From Stenocarpella maydis (taxonomy: Eukaryota > Ascomycota > Sordariomycetes > Diaporthales > Diaporthaceae), in the NCBI GenBank assembly GCA_002270565.1, contig NQMI01000014.1, positions 124,001 through 188,000 of the forward strand: a stretch of 64,000 bases of DNA, written 5' to 3'. The notes under the pieces are model-generated. The model was not told the DNA's origin and made no database searches. It worked only from the letters and a program-made list of their open reading frames with translations. The position numbers and the translations under genes were made by a program. This document shows, one piece after another, positions 11,286-22,500 of the stretch (within the stretch, counting starts at the first letter, position 1; each line of letters starts with the position of its first letter).

Positions 11286-13253
11286 TGCGCATGATGGTTG
11301 AGAGACGACCAGGGTGATCGAGGTAGTGTGGGTATGGCGGGTCGGGTTGACTGACGTTGCCGTGGAGGGGGGGGGGGGGTTTGTTTCGAGGGTGCTCGGG
11401 TCGGGACGAAGCGCAGGCTAATCGGGAGGGTCCTCAGCTCCCAACTGTGGTCCCCTCTCTGCCTACCGAGATTGTACGAGCCCGGCAGCCTATCCAGCAG
11501 CCTATCCAGCAGACACTTTGTTCTGGGACCGAATTCCTGCGACGGTTGGAATAGGGCTCGGAGGAAAGGCTGATGGGCTCGATACTATGAGAAGCAAGTT
11601 CTGTAGCCACGTGTAACAGTGCACAGCAACCACGTCCTACAGACATTTAGTGTACCTATGGTATCCAGAGAAGCCCGAGTGCCCACATGGGTGCCCAAGA
11701 CTGATTCTGTCCCTCAAAAATACCAAGACACAGGTCTGGCTCAAGGCACCTCTTGTGACGAATACTCAATGAGGGTTGCACACTGACCAGGGCATCCTCG
11801 TAACAACCAAGGTCGAGTAAGCCAAGACTGTCAATGCTTCGCTTGGCCGGAAACTGGTATATTCATGTAACAACCCACGAGAAGAGACAGCGGCCTAGTG
11901 TAGCATTGAACGTTGGACATGCCACCTGGTCCTGCATCAACCAGAAGCTAAGCACGCCCGTGATATGCACGTAGCAGATTCGAAAGCATTGACGGGATTG
12001 CGGGAGAAAGGCAACCGGCTGTCCGCCTCCACACGGGACCGCAGAACCAACCCACTATGTCTGAGTGTCTCTGGAGCATTTCTTCCGCTCGCTTACATTG
12101 TGGGCGCTGGGCAGGGCGGCGGGTAAGATGAGACGGGATTCATGTGCCGCTTTGACTTGGACCTGACCGGATGATAAAGCCTGGTGACCCCAAGATGTAT
12201 CATTTGGGGGGTGCGTGTCTGCGTTGGCCGGCGAGGCCCACATTGTCAAACACGGGCACAGCTTGCGGCAACACAGCCGCACAGGTGTGCGAGCGTGTAA
12301 CCTGCGGTAGTGTGGTTTAAACGCCGTGACTCGGCGTTTGACAGCCTGACAGATGCTGATCAAGGGAGGCCATCCCGTCGTGTTAAGCATCCCATCACGC
12401 TACGACGTTAGGGCTGAGAGCTGCACTTGCTCTGCCCGGCCGGTCCAAGGAGAGTGCTCCCTCGGGGTCTAATTATGACCAAAACCAGCAGCACATTTTG
12501 CACAGCCTTGCCCATGAGGCCTACAGCAACTCCCGGGGCCGGTGTTGTTCCATGTCGCGCGTCATGAGGCACACCAGAAAACGAGACAAGCTTGGCAGAT
12601 GCCAACCCAACCTCGGAAGCAAGCGTCGTGTTACGCACCTGGGCCCCGGGGACCATATTCCGACGGAGAGGGACAGCCTCGATGCAAGTGGCTTGCAGGT
12701 GAAGTAGGATGATGCCGTCATGGGGCATTACCTGTCATGGTGAGGAGGATGCCTCGCCAGAGGGAAGCAAGGGGTGTCTTTGAGGCTGCCGGCGTCGTGA
12801 GTGCTCTCGAGCGAGACGCTCGAACGTGCTGGTTCGACAATAACCGTGGCTGGTCTTCCCTCGGTTGCTGACCCAGCCTGCTAGCCTGGTTAGTATTCAG
12901 TGCCGTCGTGTGTTGGCGGCATACCCAAGATGATAGTCACAGACTCCCACATGCGTAGTAAAAAATGTGACTTGTCAGTGATGTGCGGGTGTTTGGTTTC
13001 ACAGCCAGGGGTCTGGGCTGTGGCTGCGTTGGCCCCTGCTTTGGCTGCTAAACTTGGGCCCCCCCGTGCCCGTAGGGACGACCCCTCCCCCCCCATCCCC
13101 CCACACATTGCAAAAAGACGCCCCCCATCCGTTTTACTGCCCACCCCTACCCTCTCGCCTTTTCAGCCCTTGCCCTTTTCGCCTTTCCCCTTCCCACATC
13201 TCTCTTCTAGGTTGACGCCCCCTCAGCTTCTAGACGGCGAGCCTCCAGGTCCC

Positions 13254-13289
13254 CCATCCACCCATCCATCCATCCATCCGTCCATCCAC
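13254..13289 (+). repeat. CCAT tetranucleotide array
   Basis: An imperfect run of CCAT units with one CCGT variant, about 330 bp upstream of the FAR1-like gene's ATG. Confidence 0.8.
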
Positions 13290-13445
13290 AATCCAGGTCA
13301 TCGTTGAGGACTGCCCTGGATTGGGTCGGATCGCAGCTGCATCGCATCGCATTGCACTCGAGATTGGACTGGGACCGACTCGGCCTGCAACCTCGAGCCG
13401 GGCTGACTTGCATCTTGTCGACGCCCTCTTGCACCACAACCGCGC

Positions 13446-13510
13446 CGCACTGCATCGCACCGCACCGCACCGCATCGCACCGCACCGCACCGCACCGCAC
13501 CGCACCGTAC
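13446..13510 (+). repeat. CGCAC pentanucleotide array
   Basis: Thirteen consecutive pentamers, mostly CGCAC with TGCAT, CGCAT and CGTAC variants, end 109 bp before the ATG of the FAR1-like gene, so they are probably in its 5' UTR or core promoter. Degenerate copies occur upstream near 13336-13355. The array creates spurious repetitive frames on both strands. Confidence 0.85.
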
Positions 13511-13619
13511 AGCCGCAGTCACTTATAGCCCAACCTGACTGACTGACCGACTGACCGTCCTTGTGTCTGTCTGGGCTGACGTCGGACTATCCCTCGGACT
13601 TCCTTCTGGTCGAAACAAC

Positions 13620-13982
13620 ATGTCGGCCACAAATGGGCATACCGGCCTTTCCATCATGAGCAATGGGCTCCGCCGCGCCCAGGGCTACTCGAACTCGCCC
13701 AACAAGCTCCCACAGCATGCTGCCTCATACCAGCAGCAGGCTTTCACCTCTCAGCAACCTCCACAGGCCCAGTATCCCCATCACCTCTTCACGGCTCCTA
13801 ATCCATCGCCCGTCCATAACATTCCTAGCGTGCAAAATGGCTCGAGGCCCCAGCAGTCCCACCCTCAGCTGCCCGTCCCCAGCTCGCGTCAGCAGCGGAC
13901 CACCCACCAGATGCCCTCCAACAGCACTCCGCTGAATTACCTCATGAACCAGCAACCCCTGCCGCAGCAGTCCATCAGCCCG

Positions 13983-14047
<65 letters not shown>

Positions 14048-15341
14048 ACAGCAGCAACAGCAGCAACAGCAGCAACAGCAGCAACAGCAGCAACAGCAAC
14101 AGCAGCAGTCTATAGGCCAGCAGATGTCCTTGAATCAGCACGTCTCTCCCAACGACACCCCTATCATCTCCCAGCCTCCGCCTCAACACACTCATCCCGC
14201 CCAGCAGCCAGTCCTGACGCCGCAGCCACCTCAACCTCAGCTGCAACCACCCCCACCCCCACCGCCACAGCCACAACCTCAGGCACAACCACCGGCACAG
14301 CAGGCCCAGCAGCTTCAAGCCGAGGCCCCGGGGGCGAGCCAAGAGGGCCAACACGATGACACCATGGACGTCGAGAGCCCAGGCGACGAGGACGGAGACG
14401 ACAGTGCTCTCGATAAGACAGCCGACAATGGCACTCCGTTTGTGCCGCGGACTCCAATGGGAAGCATGATGTCACCTCCTCCCCAAGGCGGCAGCTTCCC
14501 GACCCTTGATGCTGTTCACAAGGCTGTCCTTGAGTATTGCACCTCGGTTGGCTACGCTATTGTCATCGGCAGGTCCAAGAAGACGGTGCCGGGATTGAAG
14601 AAGGTGCTGTTTGTCTGTGACCGCGCAGGGAAGCCCCCTAAACGTGTCAGCCCGGAGATGCGGAAGCGGAAGACATCCTCGCGCAAGTGTGACTGTCAAT
14701 TTGGTTTCTTCGCTATTGAGCAGCGGACTCAGTGGACCGTTCGTTACCGTCCAGATCCAGCTCACCTTCAGCATAACCATGGCCCGAGTGAGAGCCCGCT
14801 CCTACATCCTGCCGCGCGCAAACTCGACAGCAAGATGGTTGCCGCCGTCAAACAACTCAAAGAAAGTGGTATGTTGTATGCACATGGATTATGAGCCACT
14901 TTTCTTTGGCATTCCGTTTACTCACTGTTCGCAGGCGTGGGTGTCAGTGCGACATTGGAGATACTACAGACGGAGAACCCACACGTGCCACTACTGCCGA
15001 GGGACATTTACAACGCGCGGGCGGCGATCAACCGTAACCCCCAGAAAGTCAATGCTGCCCTGGCCGAGGACCGGCCTGCCATCTACAGCAAGCCACACCC
15101 AAGCGCCGAGGAACGCATCAGGGCGGACCTGCGGCGTGAGCTCGCCAAGGCCCGAGAGGAGTTCGACAAGGTGAAGGAGGACAAGGAAAAGAGGATCAGC
15201 GAGCTGGAGGAGAAACTCCGTGAGAAGGACAAGATCATCAAGAAGTACGAGATGTTCGTTGACCTGTGCAACGAGCGTGTCATGATCCAGCGGGAGAAGC
15301 TCAAGGATATCGATGACAATGGTAATTCCAGCAGGCCTTGA
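13620..15341 (+). CDS. FAR1/MULE-type zinc-finger DNA-binding protein with polyglutamine tract
   Basis: A putative nuclear DNA-binding protein. Exons 13620-14868 and 14935-15341 are joined by a 66-nt intron (GTATGT donor, GCAG acceptor; join ...KESG|VGVSATLEIL), giving 551 residues. Order: Ser/Pro/Gln-rich N-terminus; 42 consecutive glutamines; Pro/Gln-rich stretch; acidic stretch (DVESPGDEDGDDSALD); then a FAR1-like domain beginning TLDAVHKAVLEYCTSVGYAI with the zinc ligands KCDC and HLQHNH; a helical region; and a charged C-terminal coiled coil (REEFDKVKEDKEKRISELEE). This WRKY-GCM1-like fold is shared with Mutator transposases, but no DDE catalytic domain follows, so a domesticated regulator is inferred. 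The open frame extends upstream of 13620 without an ATG, so 13620 is taken as the start. Confidence 0.82.
13983..14108 (+). repeat. CAG/CAA tract encoding 42 glutamines
   Basis: 126 bp of uninterrupted CAG and CAA codons inside the FAR1-like gene. The 3' part alternates CAG and CAA fairly regularly, while the 5' part contains purer CAG stretches, which are the more slippage-prone kind. Confidence 0.97.
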
Positions 15342-16589
15342 AGAGGAAAAGACTAGCGAGACGAAGAAAAAGAGGCCACAAACGGAAAACACCAGGCTAC
15401 GAGTATCACAGATTTACTCATTGGCAATGGGCTCAGCCAGGCATAAGACTTTGGGGGGGGGGTTGCATTTGACATTTGATTCGGGGTCTGATTGTGTGTC
15501 CTGGATCCGGGGTCAGTGGCGTTGACTTCATTTTTACTGAGATGTTTCTTGGTGGGTAAAAGGGCAAGACCTTAGGTGGGCGGACCCGCGGGAATGAAAG
15601 CCAGTGAACCAAGCCAAGGTTTCTTTTTGTTCGCAGACTGTGTATGTCTTGGGCTTCCCGAGCGTGGATTTGAGGCTCAGGCGGACATACCTGCAAATAG
15701 ACGCAAGACTGTGTCGGTCCTTTCGTATCCGAAAACCACGGAGTACATAAAAGATGCACACGGCCAGCTGTTGCAGGGTATTGATTGGTGCACGTCTTTG
15801 CTTGCGTGTACAACGCTCTTCATCCCATGGGACCGGACCGACAGAGGGCACGACCCCGGCGGGGTGGAAGAGCTATGGGCAGCCAAAACAGCTTGACGAG
15901 CTGCGAGGGCGCAAGGATTTTTTTTTTTGGCCATGTGAAAGTTGACGGACGGCAGCAACTGGTAATGGAGGAACTATTGGTATACAATACTTGCGCAGAC
16001 CTGGGCCAAAAGAAATAGATACTAGGTATGCAGGCAGATACATGGGTACTTTGAGTAGTTTGGTAGGCACTCGGGCACTTCGTACTCTGCGCTGTGTGTG
16101 CATGAAGGCGGCAGGCGTCAAGACCAATCAGATCCAGGTACCCGCCCTCCTGCATGCTGCCAGTCGCGACTGGGGTCCTCCAACGGGCAGCGCGTGGCTC
16201 AAATCTGGCCGAGTTTTGGAAGTCAACACACCTGGTGCCACTTCAGCCCTGGTGGTGGTTCTTCAGTCGTGCTGGAATTTGATAACCCCAGCCTTTAATG
16301 ACCGTCTGCCATCGAACCGCCTCCCTGCCAACCTCGACACGCATTTTCCCCATCGCCACATGAGATCAGGGCATTTGTTACAGCAACGAGATACCCCCTT
16401 GAGCTGCCTTCATTTTCTTGCTTCTTCGGCCCTCGCCACTACCTGCCTGCCCTTTGCCCGGCTCTGTGACTGACCCCTTAATCGACCTGCACCCTGGCTC
16501 GGGCTTATACATCGCCTGCGAACGTCGGAGAGACATGACCACGATACTCTGAGCGGTCAGGTCCCCCCCCCCCCACGACCACGCCCATC
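15342..16589. other. Intergenic region upstream of dynein heavy chain
   Basis: About 1.25 kb holding the 3' UTR of the FAR1-like gene and the dynein promoter and 5' UTR. It has G10 at 15453-15462, a T run near 15920, and C12 at 16563-16574 directly before the dynein ATG. A short upstream ORF is listed separately. No gene recognised. Confidence 0.5.
16535..16552 (+). promoter_or_regulatory. Five-codon upstream ORF of dynein heavy chain
   Basis: ATG ACC ACG ATA CTC TGA ends 37 nt before the dynein ATG. Whether it is in the mRNA depends on the transcription start, which the sequence does not show. Confidence 0.4.
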
Positions 16590-19500
16590 ATGGACGCGGC
16601 CGTATCACCACAGCCTCCGGGCACGCCTGTCAACGGCAACGGCACCAACGGCATCAACGGCGTCAGTCCCGGCGCCCCTCTCGTTGCCATGGATCCCGCC
16701 CGCATCGTTGAGCATCTGGCACATCTGCTAGAGGCCGCCCTTGGCGCATCGCGCGACGAGCTCGAGGCTCCCGGCAGTCTCCTGTCGAAAGCACGATACA
16801 ACGACACATTACAACGATGTAGCCGCTTCGCCAACGATACAGTCGTGTCTCTGTACATCCAGAAAGACCTCCCCGCCACACCTCAACTAGAGAACGGGGA
16901 CGTGGATTCGAGTATGGCGCCTGCCACCCCTCCCCAGCACCGTTGATCAGTGGCACGTATACTGACTGTCATTCCCAAGGGCCAGCGCAACACACATATA
17001 CTATCGCATCCGACCTGTTCTCAGCAGCCACCACCGTCGCGTTCCTCGTCCTCCTGAAGCGCCCTCAACCCCTCGACCCCTCCGCGCCCCTCGCCGCCCA
17101 GCTTCAGCTGCTCAACCTTCCTGGCCCGGCCTACCTCGCAGCCACCGCTGGCGAGCAAGGCCCGGCAGCCTCGCCCTTTGAATACCTACAGCTATTCCTG
17201 CACAACGGTCTGGCCCCATACTTTGATGCCAGCACCAAGAGCCAACAGATGATCGGCGGCGTTCGCGGCAGAGCTGATGTCGACGCGAAGACCGGCATAC
17301 CTGTGACCAAGAAGAGGTGGACCGAGCTGGAGCTGAGCCTGTCACATCTGCAGCAGAATGTCGAGATTCCCGAAGTCCTCCTGCCGTTCCACCCGACAGT
17401 ACAGAATGCCCTTGATGATGCAGCATCACGCCAGGTCAAGCCCGCGCTCGACATGATACCGCCCGCTCTCCTTCAGGACAGTACCTTCCTGAATCAACTG
17501 CAGACGAATGTGAACAATTGGATCAAGTCTATCCAAGCCATCACCAAGATGAACCGTGACCCAACTACTGGAACGGCCAATCAGGAGATCAACTTTTGGC
17601 TCTCCATGGAGGCGGCTCTTGGTGGTATTGAGGCTCAGCTGGGAAGCGATGGCGTCCGGCTGACCCTGGAGATATTGAAGCATGCCAAGCGTTTCCAGGC
17701 AACTGTCAGTTTCGGTGCGGACACGGGCCTGAAAGAAGCCATGGACACAGTCCAAAAGTACAACCAGCTCATGCGTGACTTCCCCTTGGATGAGCTCCTC
17801 TCGGCAACCTCGCTGCCCAAGGTTCGGGATGCTATTGATCAGATATTCACTCATTTGAACAAGAAACTCCGCATCTGCCCCTATCCCATTCGACGGGCCC
17901 TGCCTTTGGTGGAGGCCTTCTCAGCGGACTTGGATGAGGTTCTGCACCGCCTTCTCCCAGGAACGGAATTGGTCGATCTTGACTATCAGGAGTTCAGCAA
18001 CGTCATGCGCCTGACAGACAACATCTTCAAGACATGGGACGATAATAAAAAAGCCTTTACCGATGTCGCCCGTGATGTTACCAGGCGCAGAAACGAGAAG
18101 TTCATCCCAATCAAGATCAACCCCAAGCACGCCGAGCTTCAGTCTCGCCTGAAATATGTCAGCAACTTCCGGGACAATCACGAACAACTGCAGAAGACCA
18201 TTGTCAACGTCCTTGGTCCAAAAGCGAGTGTGACCGAGCTGGTCGACGGTGCAAACCCAGAGGGCGTCGTTGTTGAAGAGATGGGCGACGTCGATGCGGT
18301 TGAGGAGGTCAAACAAGCCTGGGAAGCTCTGAGAAACGTTGATCTCCTTGATGTTTCGACAGAAGGGACTCAGCGGTGGGTCAAGGCCGAGGAGACTTAT
18401 AATGAACGCACGTCTCGCGTTGAGAACTCCATCATTGCTCGGCTGCGCGACCGTCTTGCTACGGCTAAGAATGCTAACGAAATGTTCCGTGTCTTCTCTA
18501 AGTTCAACGCGCTCTTTGTACGACCCAAGATCCGAGGCGCCATCGCAGAGTACCAAACCCAGCTTATTGACAATGTCAAATTGGCCATCAACTCCCTACA
18601 CGAGCGCTTCAAACAGCAATACGGGCATTCCGAGGCGCACGCCATGGCACAGCTGCATGACCTGCCACCGGTTTCTGGAGCCATCATTTGGGCGCGTCAG
18701 ATTGAACGTCAACTCGACGGGTACATGAAGAAAGTGGAGGATGTCCTCGGAGCTGAGTGGGCCCTTCACACCGAAGGTCAAAAACTCAAGAACGACAGCG
18801 AGCTGTTCCGGAAGAAGCTGGACACCCGGCCGATCTACGAGGCTTGGCTCCACGATGTGCAGAGGAAGAAAATCACCATCTCGGGGCTTATCTTCACCAT
18901 CACCAAGATCCGGGCTGCTGGAAACGTTCTCGAACTCCAGATCAACTTCGACGGCCAGGTTATCGCCTTGTTTAAAGAGGTCCGCAACCTCATGTGGTTG
19001 AATTATAGTGTGCCTCACGCCATAAACAGCGTCTCGAAGGAGGCCAAGAGAGTCTATCCTTTTGCCGTGAGCCTCATGGAGAGCGTCAGGACTTATGCAC
19101 AGACTGATCGCCAGATCGCGGACATGCCGGACGTCTCCGTACTGCTTGGCGGTCTCCGGAACGAAGTCCAGGAACTCGTCCGCAGGGGCATGCCGCTGAG
19201 ATGGGAGTCGTTCAACAACATGTACGAGCTGCATTTCAGGGCAGACACATCCAAAGGCGAAAGCAAGCACGTCACTTTCGTCAAAGAATTCTCAGTGGCC
19301 GTGTCACAGCTCCAGTTCAAGACCATGACATTGGCCTCCATCAACGCCACCATCCAAAAGGCTCTTGCTGAGCTTAGTTCCTGCCCGTACGAAGCCTCGG
19401 AGTTCGATTCACGGCTCAAAATCATCCAAGACGCGGTGGACCAGTTGAACCTGGAACAATACGTCAACTTGGGCTACTGGGTCGGCGGCATGAATTCCCA

Positions 19501-22500
19501 CATCAAGGAGATCCTGCTAGTTCGCCTTCAACGCGCCATGTCGGCTTGGATTGAGGCCTTCGAAGATGACCATTTCGAGGGTGACGATTCACGTCGGAGG
19601 ACACATGGAGATGGTGCTGCAAACACCAAATCTGACAAACCAACCATGAAGCAGCTGGTGCATGAAATCACGATGCGGAACCAGGTCATCTATCTTGACC
19701 CACCTCTGGAATACGCACGCGCTAGCTGGTTCCTGCAGCTCCAAGACTGGCTGGGCGTCGTCTGTAACCTGAAGAAGATCAAGGCAACTCGTTACCAGAT
19801 GAGCTTGAGTCTAAATACCACGGCTCAAGATGAGCCTCGCTTCGACGACCTCCCTGCCGAGTGCACCGAGATGCTCATTCGTGTCCATGGCTCCGTTGAC
19901 AAGAAGCTCCAGGAGATCGGAGCATATGTCGACAAATGGCTGCAGTTCCAGTCCTTATGGGACTTGCAGTCAGACCAGGTGTACGAAATACTTGGGGACC
20001 AGCTTTCGCGGTGGTTGCAGCTTTTGCAGGAACTCCGAAAAACGCGGTCGACTTTTGACACGTCAGAGGTCAGCCGCTCATTCGGCCATGTCACTATCGA
20101 TTACGATCAGGTGCAGACCAAGGTCAACGCCAAGTATGACCAGTGGCAGCATGATATCTTGCTCAAGTTTGCCAGTCGTCTCGGAAACCGTATGCGGGAG
20201 GTCCATGCCGCGATCGAGAAGGCCCGGCGGGACTTGGAAAGCCACAGTCTGGAAGCATCGTCCACGGCCCAAGCTGTGCAGTTCATCACCATCGTACAGA
20301 GTTGCAAGCGGCAAGTCAAGCTTTGGGCACCAGAAGTTGAGATTTTCCGCCAAGGCGAATCCACCCTTGTCAGGCAGCGGTATCAGTTCCCCAATGATTG
20401 GCTTCATGCGGAACAAGTAGACGGCATGTGGGACGCACTGAACGAGCTTCTCGCGCGCAAATCGAAGATCGTCCAGGATCAGACGGATGCCCTGCGAGCA
20501 AAGATCGTCGCTGAGGACAAGGTCGTTGCCGATAAGATCACTGAAGTGGCACAGCAGTGGAATGAGGAGAAACCAGTGTCCGGAACTATACCTCCTGACG
20601 AGGCCAATGCCACACTGAGCTCTTTCGAGATCAGGATCACTCAGCTTCAGGAAGAATTCGCCATGGTCTCCAAAGCTAAGGAAGCCCTCGACCTTCCAGC
20701 GTCAGCGGATTCGTCCCTCGGTGTGATACTGGAAGAAGTTCAAGACTTCAAATCTGTCTGGGCCTCTCTTTCCCTGATATGGAAGAGTCTGAACGAGCTC
20801 CGCGAGATGCTATGGACCAGCGTTCAGCCGAGAAAGATCAGGTCCTCCATCGATGGACTCATCAAGATGACGAAGGAGATGCCCAGCAGAATGCGGCAGT
20901 ACGCTGCGTTTGAGCACATCCAAAACATTCTTCGACAGTACCTCAAAGTCAACTCTCTTCTGGGAGACCTCAAGTCAGAGGCAGTGCGGGACCGTCACTG
21001 GACCAAGATCTGGAAGCAGATCAAGCCTGGCAAGCGGTATTCTCCCGTCTCCATGACTTTAGGGGACGTCTGGGACCTGAATCTCGTGGCGACCGAGGTC
21101 ATCATCAAGGACGTGATCGCTCAAGCCCAGGGCGAGATGGCTCTTGAAGAGTTCCTGCGGCAGGTAAAAGAGGACTGGACAAACTACCACCTCGAACTTG
21201 TCAATTACCAGAACAAATGCCGCCTCATTCGAGGTTGGGATGAACTGTTCGCGAAGTGCAGCGAAAACCTAAACTCGCTGCAGGCAATGAAGCACTCTCC
21301 GTATTATAAAGAGTTTGAGGAGGAAGCCTCAACATGGGAGGATAGGCTCAATCGTGTGCACGTCCTCTTCGATGTCTGGATCGATGTCCAACGCCAGTGG
21401 GTATACCTCGAGGGTGTCTTCACTGGCAACGCAGATATCAAGCACCTGCTTCCGATCGAGTCCTCGAGGTTCCAGAACATAAACAGCGAGTTCTCGGCAG
21501 TTATGAAAAAGGTCTACAAGCAGCCCACTGTTCTCGACGTCCTCAACATACCAAACGTACAGAAGTCTCTGGAGCGCCTGGCGGAGTTGCTCAACAAGAT
21601 TCAGAAAGCGCTGGGCGAATACCTCGAAAAGGAGCGTGTCTCATTCCCTCGGTTCTACTTCGTCGGTGATGAGGACCTCCTGGAGATGATTGGCAACAGC
21701 AATGACACTTTGCGTATTGCTAAGCACTTTAAAAAGATGTTTGCTGGGCTTTCTGGTTTGGTCATGGACGAGGAGGGCGTGATTTCAGGCTTTACCTCCA
21801 AGGAGGGCGAAATCGTGCGACTCAAGAAGGAAATCTCGGTCATCAAGACTCCCAAGATCAACGACTGGCTCGCCCTCCTGGAGAGCGGGATGAGAGCAAC
21901 GCTTGCAGAGTTACTGGCCGAGGCTGTCGAACAGTACACGCCGATTTTCTCCACGGACAAGATTGAGCAATCTGCCCTTAGCGAGTTTATGTCAGCTTAC
22001 CCAAGTCAGATTGTGGTCTTAGCTACTCAGGTTGTCTGGACCACTGCCATCGATCAGGCCCTCAACGATGGCGGGAAAGATCTCCAGGCTTTGTTCGAGC
22101 GGGAGGTCCAGGTGCTCCGCCTTCTCGCGGACACGGTCTTGGGTGACTTGGAGGTTCTGCTGAGGAAGAAGTGCGAGCAGCTCATCACCGAATGTGTGCA
22201 TCAGCGAGACGTCATTGAGAACCTTGTGAAGCTCAATGCCACGTCGCCAACACACTACATGTGGCTCCTTCAGATGCGTTATGTCTACACTCCTCAGGGC
22301 GAATTCCCAGACCGCCTCCATATCAAGATGGCGAACGCCAACCTCAACTACGGCTTTGAGTATCTTGGTGTCCCTGACAGGCTTGTTCGAACGCCCCTCA
22401 CTGATAGGTGTTTCCTCACACTCACACAAGGACTGTGCCAGCGCCTCGGAGGTTCTCCTTATGGCCCCGCCGGTACCGGCAAGACAGAATCTGTCAAGGC

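Larger units (their letters stand above)
11286..13619. other. Intergenic region with simple repeats
   Basis: About 2.3 kb between divergent genes. It holds a 13-base G run at 11367-11379, a 12-bp direct duplication (CAGCCTATCCAG) near 11491-11514, C-rich pyrimidine tracts around 13060-13220, and two simple arrays just upstream of the FAR1-like gene. No supported gene; open frames here are short or repeat-driven. Confidence 0.5.

Noticed and set aside
13207..13505. Repetitive MRCGAVRCGAV-type frames
   Set aside because: Produced by the CGCAC pentamer array read in several frames.
13725..14354. Minus-strand poly-leucine frame
   Set aside because: It is the complement of the CAG/CAA glutamine tract, not a membrane protein.
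16590..16946. Separate small protein ending at the TGA at 16944
   Set aside because: A 68-nt canonical intron (16912-16979) joins this exon in phase to the dynein heavy chain and the sequence matches the dynein N-terminal tail.
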